From positions 124,001-188,000 of the forward strand of contig NZ_RKQJ01000001.1 in NCBI RefSeq assembly GCF_003814515.1: a stretch of DNA of 64,000 nt, read 5' to 3'. This DNA comes from Salinicoccus roseus. GTDB lineage: Bacteria > Bacillota > Bacilli > Staphylococcales > Salinicoccaceae. Both the position numbers and the translations under genes were made by a program. Under the pieces are notes generated by a model, which saw only the letters and a list, made by a program, of their open reading frames with translations, was not told the DNA's origin and made no database searches. Positions 32,236 through 43,738 of the stretch are shown here, in pieces (the first letter of the stretch is position 1; the number at the start of each line of letters is the position of its first letter).

Positions 32236-33198
32236 TTGTTCACAGAATATATAAATAGGTTTCCAACCTTGAAAAGCAACCACAAGGCACTTCTTAACAT
32301 GATAAACGAATACGACGAAATAATCATTCTGAGGCATGTCAGACCGGACCCTGATGCAATCGGAGCCCAGCTCGGCCTCAAAGCGATATTGAAATCAATC
32401 TTTCCGAACAAGAAGGTGACGGCCCTTGGGGAGACGGAACCTTCCCTTGCATTCCTTGGAGAAATGGATACTGCGGCAGCAGTGGAGAAGCCGCTTCTCA
32501 TCGTAGTGGATACTGCAGGCGTCGACAGGATTGATGGGGACCTGTCCCTCGGCGATAAGGTCATCAAGATCGACCACCATCCGAATAACGATCCATTCGG
32601 GGACATCAATATTGTGGAGACCGGTGTATCATCCACTTCGGAACTGATATTCCTGCTGTCCTTCATATGGGGCTTCGACAACGACTACATCAATGATGTT
32701 TCAGCGAGGCTGCTGTTTGCAGGCATCGTCGGCGATACCGGCAGATTCCTGTTCGACAACACGAGCAGCATGACCCACCTGGTTGCATCCGAACTGAAGA
32801 AGTTCAATTTTGATGCGACGAAGGACATGAGTGACATGAACAGGCAGTCCATCAGACAGTTCAAATTCAAAGGCTACCTCATCGACAACTTCGACATGAC
32901 CGACAAGGGTGTCCTTTCCGTGTGGGTCCCGAAAGAGGTGCTTGAAGAATATGACATCAACAGCAATGAGGCAAGCATGCACGTCAACCTCTACAGGGAG
33001 ATTGAAGAGGCTGCCGTATGGTTCATGGCCGTCGAAGAGGAGGGTGAAATCCGTGTCAGGCTGCGTTCCAGGAAAACCGTCATCAACGATGTGGCAGAAA
33101 GGTTCGGCGGGGGCGGACACCCGCTTGCGAGCGGAGTGAGCCTCGCATCCAAGGACGAGCTGGGAGCATTGATCAAAGCATTGGAGAGCAAACTTTAA
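32236..33198 (+). CDS. nrnA: Bifunctional oligoribonuclease / pAp phosphatase NrnA
   Basis: The 320-residue DHH-family phosphoesterase has motif I RHVRPDPDAIGA, VVDTAG, the DHH motif in KIDHHPNNDPF, and the DHHA1 domain motif GGGGHPLASG. NrnA degrades nano-RNA 2-5 nt long and converts pAp (phosphoadenosine phosphate) to AMP. The TTG start at 32236 has GAGGGAG upstream. It is 14 bp before dnaE and probably in the same operon, as in other Bacillota. Confidence 0.93.
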   Translation: MFTEYINRFPTLKSNHKALLNMINEYDEIIILRHVRPDPDAIGAQLGLKAILKSIFPNKKVTALGETEPSLAFLGEMDTAAAVEKPLLIVVDTAGVDRIDGDLSLGDKVIKIDHHPNNDPFGDINIVETGVSSTSELIFLLSFIWGFDNDYINDVSARLLFAGIVGDTGRFLFDNTSSMTHLVASELKKFNFDATKDMSDMNRQSIRQFKFKGYLIDNFDMTDKGVLSVWVPKEVLEEYDINSNEASMHVNLYREIEEAAVWFMAVEEEGEIRVRLRSRKTVINDVAERFGGGGHPLASGVSLASKDELGALIKALESKL

Positions 33199-33212
33199 AA
33201 GGGGGCGGCCCT

Positions 33213-36200
33213 ATGATCAACTTGAATGTTCACAGCTGCTACGAATTTTTGAATAGCAATATCAGGATTGATCAGCTGCTTAAGAAAGTATCTTCTGATG
33301 GGCAGACGGCTGTGGCACTGACCGACTTCAACCGTCTGCACGCCATCTACCAGTTCGTCAGCCGCGCGGAGCATTTCGGCGTGAAGCCGCTGATCGGCAT
33401 GGAAATCGCGGTGGATGACCAGCTGGATGGCATCCCCCTGGTCTTGATCGCAAAGAATACTTCGGGCTACCGGGAGCTGATCCGGCTCTCGGCCATGCTT
33501 TCCTACAAGGACCTGCACTACACACCTCAAAATTTCCTGACTAAAAACATCCACAACTGCCTCGTGATAGCAAAAGGCGCTTCAGGCATTGATGTGCTGG
33601 AGGCGGTGCCCGTCGACCCGGCGGACAAATATGCAAGCCACGAGGTCTCGGATTCTCCATTTGAACGTGTATTCATGAGGCGGTCCCACTACATATCCCC
33701 GGAGGACCTGCCTGCAAAGGAAGTGCTGAATGCCATCCGCGACAACGGCAGGATCGACCCGGAGGAGATCCGCAATCTGCGGGGAGCGGACTATGTAAGG
33801 ACCTACGATGACCTGGATGAAGCGGAAAGGCAGTACTTGGGAAATAATGAATCACTGGCCGGGAAATGTGATGTCACGCTGCCGAGGGCGGAAAGGACAC
33901 TGCCGCATTATCCCCATGCAGACAATCATGATTCGAAAGCTTTCCTGTGGAACATGCTGAAGGCACAGCTTGAATCGAAGACCGATGGCAGTGAGCCCTA
34001 TGCAAAAAGGCTTGAGTACGAATATGAAATCATTGTGGAGATGGGTTATGAGGACTACTTCCTGATTGTGCAGGATGCCGTCAACCACGCAAAACAGCAG
34101 GGGATATATGTCGGGCCCGGCAGGGGGTCTTCAAGTGCGAGCCTGGTCTCATTCCTGCTGAACATCACCGAGATAGATCCGCTCAAATACAATCTGCTGT
34201 TCGAACGCTTCCTGAATCCTGAACGTGTCACGATGCCGGATATTGATATAGACTTCGAGGATACGAGAAGGGATGAAGTGGTGTCGTACCTCATCGAGAA
34301 ATATGGGGAGATGAATGTCGCCCATATCGTGACCTACGGGACGCTGAGTGCCAAGATGGCTGCGCGCGATGTGGGGCGGGTGCTCGGTTTCAGTGACGAC
34401 GAATTGAAGATGATTTCGAACATCATCCCGGATACCCCCGGTACAAGACTGGAAGAGGCGTTTGCCACAGATGCGTTCCAGTCACTTGTGGAGGCGGATG
34501 AAAGATACAGCCTCTATGCATCCATGTGCCGTAAGATAGAAGGATTGCCGCGGCATACGTCGACCCACGCTGCAGGTGTGCTGCTCAGTGAGGACAGGCT
34601 GACGGACAATGTGCCGGTCATCTTCAGCGAAGGGCACACCCTGAGCCAGTGGCCGATGAATGAAGTCGAGGGTTCGGGACTGCTCAAGATCGATATACTC
34701 GGCCTGAGGAACCTGTCGCTGCTCAAAAATATGGTGACCCGGATAAAAAGGGAGGACGGCGGATTCAGTCTGGCCGACATCCCCGACGACCCCGACGTGT
34801 ACCGGCTGCTCGGCCGCGGCATGACACTGGGGGTATTCCAGCTCGAGTCCGACGGCATCCGGAAAGTCATCAGGGAGATGAAGCCGGAGCAGTTTCTGGA
34901 CATCGTCGCCGTCAATGCCCTCTACCGTCCCGGACCGATGAAGGAAATCCCAAATTTCATCGCCGGCAAACGGAACCCTTCCACCGTCAAGTATCCCCAT
35001 GATGACATCAGGGACATCCTGAAGGAGACATACGGGGTCATCGTCTATCAGGAGCAGATCATGCAGATCGCCTCCAGGATTGCAGGATACTCCTATGCGG
35101 AAGCGGATATTCTGAGGCGTGCAATGAGCAAGAAGGACAGGGAGACGCTCGAACGGGAGCGCGGACATTTCGAGCAGGGTGCTTTGGAGCGCGGCTACAG
35201 CAGTAATGTAGGCCGCCATATCTTCAACCTGATCCTCGAATTTGCAGATTACGGCTTTCCGAAGAGCCATGCCGTCGCCTACAGCAGAATTTCCTACATG
35301 CTCTCCTACATCAAGACGAAGTTTCCGGAAATATTCTACTCGGTCATACTGTCCCATCACTACGGCAATGACATGAAGGTCAAGCAGGTCATCAATGAGG
35401 TGAAGCAGAGGCAGATCAGTATGCACCCGCCGGACATCAACCGTTCGGTCTGGAGCAACAGGAGCGAGGATGGCATCCAGCTCGGCTTTTCGATGATCCG
35501 GGGTGTGACATTCCGGATGAGTGAGGCGATAATCGAAGCGCGCAAAGAAGGACCATTCGAGGACATATATGACCTCAAGACGCGTGTAAAGGATGTGGTG
35601 CTGAACAGGAAGGTGCTGACACAGCTCATTTTCTCCGGGGCACTGGACTGCTTTGAGGAGAACCGGAAGACATTGCTCCAATCCCTTCCCATGCTCGATG
35701 AGCTGAATTCTGAAGAATATGCGCACGACTCATTCCTCAGCACGCTGGGTTTCAACATAAAAAAGGAATACAATTATGCGGATGAAATGGATGATATCGA
35801 GAAGATAGAAGGGGAGAAGGAAGTCTTCGGTTTCCACCTGTCGGATCATCCCATCATCTCGTTGCAGAAATCCCTGCAGTACATCCCGTTTTCCCTCCTC
35901 CATCAGAAGAAGCAGGGGACCTATCTCGTCTTTTTTGAGAACATCAAGACGATACGCACAAAAAATGGACAGAATATGGCCTTCGTCAGAATATCCGACG
36001 GATACCAGGAGATGGAGGGCGTCATCTTCCCGAAGGTCTATTTCACTGCACATCCCAAGCTGTCTCACAGGATCGTTGCGGTGAGCGGGAGGATCGAGGT
36101 CAGGAAGTCCCAGCCGCAGCTGATCATCGATTCTGTGGAAGATGTGGAGACTTTTCGTGATCAATACATCCATAAGTCGAAAAGTGTCGTCATACGCAAC

Positions 36201-36353
36201 GCTGCAAACTACGACATATCGGAGCTGCTTGGTGCAGAAGGCATACCCGTCCATGATTTCGACCGGAAGGAAAAGCTCGGCAATGTTGAAAAATCAAATA
36301 TCCATAAGCTGCTTGAGCACATCGACCTGGCTGATATCCGCCTGCTTGCGTGA
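33213..36353 (+). CDS. dnaE: DNA polymerase III alpha subunit DnaE
   Basis: The 1046-residue protein is the low-GC Gram-positive DnaE: an N-terminal PHP domain, a polymerase palm with PDIDIDFEDTRRDEVVSYL, the fingers region YGVIVYQEQIMQIASRIAGY and a C-terminal OB domain. It extends RNA primers and assists PolC in lagging-strand synthesis. The PHP metal motifs are degenerate (NVHS in place of HxHS, TDFN in place of TDH), so PHP nuclease activity is unlikely. AAAGGGGGC precedes the ATG. The gene follows nrnA and precedes the malic enzyme. Confidence 0.96.
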   Translation: MINLNVHSCYEFLNSNIRIDQLLKKVSSDGQTAVALTDFNRLHAIYQFVSRAEHFGVKPLIGMEIAVDDQLDGIPLVLIAKNTSGYRELIRLSAMLSYKDLHYTPQNFLTKNIHNCLVIAKGASGIDVLEAVPVDPADKYASHEVSDSPFERVFMRRSHYISPEDLPAKEVLNAIRDNGRIDPEEIRNLRGADYVRTYDDLDEAERQYLGNNESLAGKCDVTLPRAERTLPHYPHADNHDSKAFLWNMLKAQLESKTDGSEPYAKRLEYEYEIIVEMGYEDYFLIVQDAVNHAKQQGIYVGPGRGSSSASLVSFLLNITEIDPLKYNLLFERFLNPERVTMPDIDIDFEDTRRDEVVSYLIEKYGEMNVAHIVTYGTLSAKMAARDVGRVLGFSDDELKMISNIIPDTPGTRLEEAFATDAFQSLVEADERYSLYASMCRKIEGLPRHTSTHAAGVLLSEDRLTDNVPVIFSEGHTLSQWPMNEVEGSGLLKIDILGLRNLSLLKNMVTRIKREDGGFSLADIPDDPDVYRLLGRGMTLGVFQLESDGIRKVIREMKPEQFLDIVAVNALYRPGPMKEIPNFIAGKRNPSTVKYPHDDIRDILKETYGVIVYQEQIMQIASRIAGYSYAEADILRRAMSKKDRETLERERGHFEQGALERGYSSNVGRHIFNLILEFADYGFPKSHAVAYSRISYMLSYIKTKFPEIFYSVILSHHYGNDMKVKQVINEVKQRQISMHPPDINRSVWSNRSEDGIQLGFSMIRGVTFRMSEAIIEARKEGPFEDIYDLKTRVKDVVLNRKVLTQLIFSGALDCFEENRKTLLQSLPMLDELNSEEYAHDSFLSTLGFNIKKEYNYADEMDDIEKIEGEKEVFGFHLSDHPIISLQKSLQYIPFSLLHQKKQGTYLVFFENIKTIRTKNGQNMAFVRISDGYQEMEGVIFPKVYFTAHPKLSHRIVAVSGRIEVRKSQPQLIIDSVEDVETFRDQYIHKSKSVVIRNAANYDISELLGAEGIPVHDFDRKEKLGNVEKSNIHKLLEHIDLADIRLLA

Positions 36354-36358
36354 ATCTG

Positions 36359-36387
36359 TTGTCATGGAAATTGGATAATGTTAATAT
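36359..36387 (+). promoter_or_regulatory. Possible promoter of malic enzyme gene
   Basis: TTGTCA (36359-36364) and TAATAT (36382-36387) are separated by 17 bp; TATAAT at 36385-36390 overlaps. The predicted start of transcription near 36394 supports the downstream TTG as the translation start of the malic enzyme. Confidence 0.45.
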
Positions 36388-36424
36388 AATTGGTGGTATG
36401 ACCACTCAAGAAAGGAAGATCATA

Positions 36425-37648
36425 TTGTCCCTAAGAGATGATGCACTAGAAATGCATAGAGAAAAGCAAGGAAAACTTTCCGTAAATTCCAAAGTGGAGA
36501 TAAAAGACAAGGAGGCGCTGAGCCTCGCCTATTCGCCGGGTGTGGCCGAGCCCTGCAAGGAAATCTATGAAGATGAACGCACGGTCTTCGACTATACGAT
36601 AAAAAGCAATACCGTCGGCGTCATCACAGACGGCTCAGCTGTACTCGGCCTGGGCAATATCGGTGCGATGGCAAGCCTCCCTGTAATGGAAGGCAAAAGC
36701 GCCCTGTTCAAGAATTTTGCCGGAGTGGATTCCTTTCCGCTGGCTCTCGACACGAATGATGTCGATGAAATAGTCAGGACGGTCAAACTGCTTACACCCG
36801 TCTTCGGCGGCATCAACCTTGAAGATATTTCCGCTCCAAGGTGTTTCGAGATTGAAGAGCGTCTTGGCCGTGAAACGGACATCCCCGTCTTCCATGATGA
36901 CCAGCATGGTACGGCAATCGTCACCCTGAGCGGCCTGATGAACGCCCTGAAGCTGACCGGCAAATCCCTCAACCAGATCAAGGTGGTGCTGAACGGCGCA
37001 GGTGCTGCCGGAGTGGCGATCGTCAAGCTGCTCCATAGTTTCGGTGTGAATGAGATGGTCATGTGTGATTCCAGAGGCGCCATATATGAAGGCAGACCGA
37101 ACGGCATGAATGATGTGAAGAAGGAAGTCAGCCGATTCACCAACTATGATCATGAGGAAGGCGATCTCAGCGATGTCATCAAAGATGCTGATGTATTCAT
37201 CGGTGTATCGGTTGCGGGCGCATTGACGAAAGAGATGGTTGAGAGCATGGCCGACGATCCGATCATATTCGCCATGGCCAATCCGAATCCTGAAATCATG
37301 CCGGAGGACGCGAAGGCTGCAGGTGCACTTGTCGTCGGTACGGGTCGGAGCGACTTCCCGAACCAGATCAACAATGTTCTGGCCTTCCCGGGCATCTTCA
37401 GGGGCGCACTCGATGTCAGGGCCACACATATCAATGATGAAATGAAGAAGGCTGCCGTCCTTGCGATTGCGGACCTGATCGATGAGGGCGATCTGCACAG
37501 CGACTATGTCATCCCAGAGCCGTTCAATAAGGAAGTGGCACCGAACGTGGCACGGGCTGTGGCGGCAGCTGCGATGGAGACGGGCGTAAGCCGCATCAAG
37601 GTGGATCCTGATGAAGTCTATGATAAGGCGCGGAGGCTGACGCTATAG
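36425..37648 (+). CDS. NAD(P)-dependent malic enzyme
   Basis: The 407-residue protein starts MSLRDDALEMHR when read from TTG 36425, closely matching staphylococcal malic enzymes, and AAAGGAAG lies 6 bp upstream. Core motifs are SLAYSPGVAEPC, TIKSNTVGVITDGSAVLGLG, FHDDQHGTAIVTLSG and the NAD loop LNGAGAAGVAI. The short form lacks a phosphotransacetylase domain. It decarboxylates malate to pyruvate. The stop overlaps the FadR-type regulator start by 1 bp, and accDA follows, so flux to acetyl-CoA carboxylation is genetically linked. Confidence 0.93.
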   Translation: MSLRDDALEMHREKQGKLSVNSKVEIKDKEALSLAYSPGVAEPCKEIYEDERTVFDYTIKSNTVGVITDGSAVLGLGNIGAMASLPVMEGKSALFKNFAGVDSFPLALDTNDVDEIVRTVKLLTPVFGGINLEDISAPRCFEIEERLGRETDIPVFHDDQHGTAIVTLSGLMNALKLTGKSLNQIKVVLNGAGAAGVAIVKLLHSFGVNEMVMCDSRGAIYEGRPNGMNDVKKEVSRFTNYDHEEGDLSDVIKDADVFIGVSVAGALTKEMVESMADDPIIFAMANPNPEIMPEDAKAAGALVVGTGRSDFPNQINNVLAFPGIFRGALDVRATHINDEMKKAAVLAIADLIDEGDLHSDYVIPEPFNKEVAPNVARAVAAAAMETGVSRIKVDPDEVYDKARRLTL

Positions 37649-38085
37649 TGTCTGATGAAATGACAGGAAAAAAAGGTCTGGAAAATATTATTGAAGAAAT
37701 TCACAATCTCATCGAATCGGAAAACATCCAGGTTGGTGAAAAACTGCCAAGTGAAAGATATCTGAAAGAAAAACTGAATGTGAGCAGGCAGAGTGTAAGG
37801 GAAGCTCTGAGGGCGCTTGAACTGCTCGGCATCATCTATGTCCGGCGTGGAGAAGGGACATTTCTGGCTGACATCGACAGCCACCAGCTTTTCCAGCTCA
37901 TCGGCAGATATCTGATACGGACGGAAAGGCAGCAGAATGAAATAGTTGAAATAAAACAGGTGATCGAGGCCTATGTAAAATCAAAGCATCAGGATGATAC
38001 AGCGACAGTGCTCGATGATGACAATCAGATCATGAAGAAGATCTACATCCTGCTTGACAAATATTCAAAAGCTTTCAAATCGTAA
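37648..38085 (+). CDS. Shortened FadR/GntR-type transcriptional regulator
   Basis: The 145-residue protein has a complete GntR winged helix (QVGEKLPSERYLKEKLNVSR, then QSVREALRALELLGIIYVRR, then GEGTFL) but only about 60 residues after it, whereas FadR-type regulators have an FCD ligand domain of about 150 residues. The remaining tail (VEIKQVIEAYV and a helical C-terminus) covers at most the start of FCD, and lacks the metal-binding histidines. The stop is followed at once by the accD ribosome binding site, so this is its natural end, not an interrupted frame in view. The GTG overlaps the malic enzyme stop. It may regulate the malic enzyme-acc operon. Confidence 0.82.
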   Translation: MSDEMTGKKGLENIIEEIHNLIESENIQVGEKLPSERYLKEKLNVSRQSVREALRALELLGIIYVRRGEGTFLADIDSHQLFQLIGRYLIRTERQQNEIVEIKQVIEAYVKSKHQDDTATVLDDDNQIMKKIYILLDKYSKAFKS

Positions 38086-38103
38086 AGAAGCAAGGGGTTT
38101 ATT

Positions 38104-38955
38104 ATGCTAAAAGACTTGTTCTCCAAACTGAATAAAAAAGTCAATGAAACCGACCAGAATGATGGCACTTTCGAAAACAGCGAGTCCATCATGACGAAGT
38201 GTCCGAACTGCAAAAAGATACTGTACTCGAAGGAACTCTATAAGCGGCTGAATGTCTGCACGAACTGCGAACACCATCTTCCGATAACCGCTCCGGACCG
38301 TATGGAGGCGCTCATGGATGAAGGGACGGTCAAACCGATCCTGGAAAACATCACTTCCGCCAATCCCCTGAACTTTCCGAACTATGAATCGAAGCTGAAC
38401 AAGGATAAGGAGAAGACGGGATTGAATGAAGCGGTCATCTGTGCAGAAGGGACCATCGACGGCACGCCAGCTGCAGTGGCCATCATGGATTCCAGGTTCA
38501 GGATGGGCAGCATGGGTTCTGCCGTCGGCGAAAAGCTGGCCAGGACATTCGAATATGCTACAGAGCGCCGCCTGCCAGTGATCATCTTCACTGCAAGTGG
38601 CGGCGCGCGCATGCAGGAGGGCATCATCTCACTGATGCAGATGGCAAAGGTGAGTGTGGCCATCGAACGCCATAACTTGGCAGGCCTCCTCTACATCGCC
38701 TATATGACCAATCCGACGACCGGTGGTGTGTCTGCCAGTTTCGCCTCTGTCGGCGATATCAACCTTGCTGAACGGGGCGCGCTCATCGGGTTTGCCGGCA
38801 GACGTGTGATAGAGGAGACGATAAAGGAAAAGCTGCCGGACGATTTCCAGACAGCTGAATTCCTGCTGAAGCACGGGCAGCTGGATGAAGTCGTCAACCG
38901 CAGGGATATGAAGAGCTATCTCGGAAGAATACTGAAATTGCATAGTGGGGTGTGA
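38104..38955 (+). CDS. accD: Acetyl-CoA carboxylase carboxyltransferase beta subunit
   Basis: The 283-residue protein has the N-terminal zinc ribbon [16 protein letters not shown], then NVCTNCEHH (four cysteines) and the crotonase-fold carboxyltransferase core with [19 protein letters not shown] and [12 protein letters not shown]. With AccA it transfers the carboxyl group from biotin to acetyl-CoA, forming malonyl-CoA. AAGGGGTTT precedes the ATG. accA starts 2 bp after the accD stop, so the two subunits are made in equal amounts. Confidence 0.97.
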   Translation: MLKDLFSKLNKKVNETDQNDGTFENSESIMTKCPNCKKILYSKELYKRLNVCTNCEHHLPITAPDRMEALMDEGTVKPILENITSANPLNFPNYESKLNKDKEKTGLNEAVICAEGTIDGTPAAVAIMDSRFRMGSMGSAVGEKLARTFEYATERRLPVIIFTASGGARMQEGIISLMQMAKVSVAIERHNLAGLLYIAYMTNPTTGGVSASFASVGDINLAERGALIGFAGRRVIEETIKEKLPDDFQTAEFLLKHGQLDEVVNRRDMKSYLGRILKLHSGV

Positions 38956-38957
38956 CC

Positions 38958-40980
<2,023 letters not shown>

Positions 40981-40991
40981 GAGGAATTGAC

Positions 40992-42752
40992 ATGCGCAAC
41001 ACTAAGATAGTATGTACGATAGGACCGGCTTCCGAATCACCTGAAATGCTGGAACAGCTGATGAATGCAGGGATGAACATCGCCCGCCTGAACTTTTCCC
41101 ACGGTGATCATGAAGAACATCGGGCAAGAATCGCGAACATTAGGAAAGCGGCGGACAAGCTCGGCCATACAGTAGCCATACTGCTCGACACGAAAGGACC
41201 CGAAATCCGTACGCATACGATGGAAAATGGAGAGATCGAACTGTCCAAGGGGCAGAAGATCACTGTATCCATGGAAGAGGTTGTCGGGACGCCTGAGAAG
41301 TTTTCCGTAACATATGCAGGGTTGATAGATGATGTCGATACAAAAGACCGCATCCTGCTCGATGACGGGCTGATCGAGCTGAAGATCGATGACATCGACC
41401 ATGAAGCGAAAGAAATACACTGCCATGTCCTGAACGATGGCGTGCTGAAGAACAAGAAGGGCGTCAATGTACCGGGGGTATCCGTAAAACTTCCAGGCAT
41501 CACCGAGAAGGACCGCGAAGACATCATCTTCGGCATCGGGGAAGGTGTCGATTTCATTGCAGCGAGCTTCATCCGTACGAACAGCGATGTGCTGGAGATA
41601 CGTGAGCTGCTCGAAGAGCAGTCTGCCGAATACATCAAGATCATTCCGAAGATCGAGAACCAGGAAGGCATCGACAACATTGATGAAATCCTGGAAGTAT
41701 CGGACGGCCTGATGGTGGCGCGTGGAGACATGGGTGTTGAAATTCCGCCCGAGTCGGTACCGATGGTCCAGAAGGACCTCATCAAAAAATGTAATATGCT
41801 CGGTAAACCGGTGATCACTGCCACCCAGATGCTGGATTCCATGCAGTACAACCCGCGCTGTACGCGTGCTGAAGCGAGTGACGTGGCCAATGCCATCTAT
41901 GATGGGACGGACGCTGTCATGCTGAGTGGTGAGACGGCTGCCGGGGACTATCCATTGGAATCCGTACAGACGATGGCCAGCATCGCAGTTTCTGCTGAGG
42001 AGGCACAGGACTACAAGAAGCTCCTCTCTGCACGGACCAAATCACTGCAGACGAACCTTGTCACTGCCATCGGTGTATCCGTGGCCCATACAGCCCTCAA
42101 TCTCCAGTGTCGTGCAATCGTGGCGGCCACCGAATCCGGCCATACGGCGCGGATGATTTCGAAGTATCGTCCGCATGCCGACATCGTCGCCGTGACGCCG
42201 CATGAACATGTGGCCCGTCAGCTTCAGCTCGTCTGGGGTGTGCATCCCGTCGTCAAGGAAGGGGAGCGGGACACTGATGAACTGTTGAACGTATCCGTAT
42301 CTGCGGCGATGGAAAAAGGCTTTGCCACACACGGTGATCTGCTGATCATCACTGCAGGGGTGCCGGCTGGTGAAGCCGGGACGACCAACCTGATGAAACT
42401 GCACATCGTCGGTGATGTCCTCGTTCGGGCCCAGGGGATCGGCCGAAGGAGTACAGTAGGCGAAGTCCTCATGGTGGATGGTGCAGATGACCTTTCCAAA
42501 AAGGATCTTGAAGGCAAGGTCATCGTCGTCCAGTCCGTTGATGCCGACATGACGCCTTATCTCGAAAAGGCCGCTGGTCTCGTAACCGTAGAAGGAGGAC
42601 TCACTTCCCATGGTGCCATCGTCGGGCTGAACCTGAATCTGCCGACAATTGTCGGCGCTAAAGATGCACTTGGAGTCCTTGAAGAGGGCATGACGATCAC
42701 TGTTGATTCGGAACAGAACTGCATCTTCAGCGGCCATGCCAATGTACTATAG
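40992..42752 (+). CDS. pyk: Pyruvate kinase with C-terminal PEP-utilising domain
   Basis: The 586-residue protein has the pyruvate kinase TIM barrel ([53 protein letters not shown]) and the C-terminal domain found in Bacillus and Staphylococcus, with a PEP-utiliser-like motif [16 protein letters not shown]. It converts PEP and ADP to pyruvate and ATP. AGGAGG precedes the ATG. It ends the pfkA-pyk operon at a terminator. Confidence 0.97.
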   Translation: MRNTKIVCTIGPASESPEMLEQLMNAGMNIARLNFSHGDHEEHRARIANIRKAADKLGHTVAILLDTKGPEIRTHTMENGEIELSKGQKITVSMEEVVGTPEKFSVTYAGLIDDVDTKDRILLDDGLIELKIDDIDHEAKEIHCHVLNDGVLKNKKGVNVPGVSVKLPGITEKDREDIIFGIGEGVDFIAASFIRTNSDVLEIRELLEEQSAEYIKIIPKIENQEGIDNIDEILEVSDGLMVARGDMGVEIPPESVPMVQKDLIKKCNMLGKPVITATQMLDSMQYNPRCTRAEASDVANAIYDGTDAVMLSGETAAGDYPLESVQTMASIAVSAEEAQDYKKLLSARTKSLQTNLVTAIGVSVAHTALNLQCRAIVAATESGHTARMISKYRPHADIVAVTPHEHVARQLQLVWGVHPVVKEGERDTDELLNVSVSAAMEKGFATHGDLLIITAGVPAGEAGTTNLMKLHIVGDVLVRAQGIGRRSTVGEVLMVDGADDLSKKDLEGKVIVVQSVDADMTPYLEKAAGLVTVEGGLTSHGAIVGLNLNLPTIVGAKDALGVLEEGMTITVDSEQNCIFSGHANVL

Positions 42753-42764
42753 GCACCATTCAGG

Positions 42765-42790
42765 AAAGGGTACTGTAAAAGTGCCCTTTT
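42765..42790 (+). terminator. Terminator of pfkA-pyk operon
   Basis: AAAGGGTAC (42765-42773) pairs with GTGCCCTTT (42781-42789, one T-G pair) around a 7-nt loop, ending in TTTT. Confidence 0.75.
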
Positions 42791-42842
42791 CGTTGTTGTA
42801 GAGCAAAGGAACGGCCGGTATAATGTAGATGAGGTGGCGGAG

Positions 42843-43589
42843 ATGAAAAAATTACTATTGTTGGCAGTCATGCTGTTGCTGGCTGCATGCGGCAATGAAG
42901 CCGATGAGTCCGGAGCGCAGAATCCGGAGGGACAGAATGAAGAAACGGTGGAATCTCCTGAAGGGGAGTCCCAACCTGAAGAGGAAGAGGAAAGTTCGAT
43001 GACTGCTTCCGAACTGCTGGATGAGGCATCTTCTGCATGGGGGGACACTGTGAGCTATGAAGCGAGGCAGACATCCACCATTTCTTCAGGTGAAAGCCAG
43101 TATGTGGTCAGGACCATCACGACGAGAAGCGAAGCGGATGAAATCAAAGTGGAAGTCGATGATGGGGAAGAAATCAAAACACACTATATCGTTGAAGGTG
43201 AGCATTTCATCTATCAGGGAGGCAGTACCGAAGCCCAGGATACGCCGCGTGAAATCGGCGGCAGCGAATACGGTGTACTCATCTCCGATCTTGAGCCCTA
43301 TAGGGAAGGGACGCTGACGGAGGTCGAGTCCGGGTATGAATTGCGCTATACCATGGATGAAAAAGCAGATGCCGAGCCATTTTTTAATGACGGTATGGCA
43401 GATATGCTCGATGACGTCGATACATTCAGCGGCCAGGTGACGCTGCAGTTCAATGATGAATATCAGTACACCGGTGCCAAGTTCACCCTGACGGTCGGTG
43501 CAGGTGAGGAAGAGATGAATGTCATCTCGAATATCACCATGGATAGGATTGGGGAAGTGGACAGGATTGAAAAACCGAAAAATATGTAG
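42843..43589 (+). CDS. Acidic lipoprotein, DUF6612/LolA-like
   Basis: The 248-residue protein has a signal peptide with lipobox LLAAC (Cys15), an acidic low-complexity linker (about 17-50) and a beta-rich domain of about 200 residues with repeated strands (SYEARQTSTISSGESQYVV; VTLQFNDEYQYTGAKFTLTV), resembling LolA/LppX-like or DUF6612 Gram-positive lipoproteins that hold hydrophobic ligands. The family assignment is tentative. GAGGTGG precedes ATG 42843. It is a single-gene transcript after pyk with its own terminator. Confidence 0.75.
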   Translation: MKKLLLLAVMLLLAACGNEADESGAQNPEGQNEETVESPEGESQPEEEEESSMTASELLDEASSAWGDTVSYEARQTSTISSGESQYVVRTITTRSEADEIKVEVDDGEEIKTHYIVEGEHFIYQGGSTEAQDTPREIGGSEYGVLISDLEPYREGTLTEVESGYELRYTMDEKADAEPFFNDGMADMLDDVDTFSGQVTLQFNDEYQYTGAKFTLTVGAGEEEMNVISNITMDRIGEVDRIEKPKNM

Positions 43590-43596
43590 CAGAAGC

Positions 43597-43624
43597 AGCC
43601 GTTCAGGAATGGACGGCTTTTTTT
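43597..43624 (+). terminator. Terminator of acidic lipoprotein gene
   Basis: AGCCGTTC (43597-43604) pairs with GGACGGCT (43611-43618) including a wobble, followed by six T. Confidence 0.75.
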
Positions 43625-43634
43625 CATTATTTAT

Positions 43635-43648
43635 GGTAAGCGCTTACA
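43635..43648. promoter_or_regulatory. CcpA cre site upstream of DUF485-symporter operon
   Basis: GGTAAGCGCTTACA matches the cre consensus TGWAANCGNTNWCA at 13 of 14 positions and is itself a 12-bp palindrome (GTAAGCGCTTAC). It lies about 40 bp upstream of the -35 box. Catabolite control by CcpA is inferred. Confidence 0.7.
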
Positions 43649-43686
43649 TATTGTGTAAATATATACGATTTTAATTATTCAAAAAA

Positions 43687-43715
43687 TTGACATTATTATA
43701 CACCCCCCATAGAAT
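43687..43715 (+). promoter_or_regulatory. Sigma-A promoter of DUF485-symporter operon
   Basis: TTGACA (43687-43692) and TAGAAT (43710-43715) are separated by 17 bp; transcription would start near 43722, just upstream of the AAGGGGG ribosome binding site. Confidence 0.75.
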
Positions 43716-43738
43716 GTTAGTTACAAGGGGGAATTGAA

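Noticed and set aside
34482-35726. Minus-strand open frame of 414 codons inside dnaE
   Set aside because: Shadow of a high-GC coding strand; no start signal and no recognisable motif.
36398-36424. ATG at 36398 as start of malic enzyme
   Set aside because: GGTGG is too close to this ATG, the predicted transcript starts about there, and the TTG at 36425 gives the family-typical N-terminus with a well-spaced ribosome binding site.
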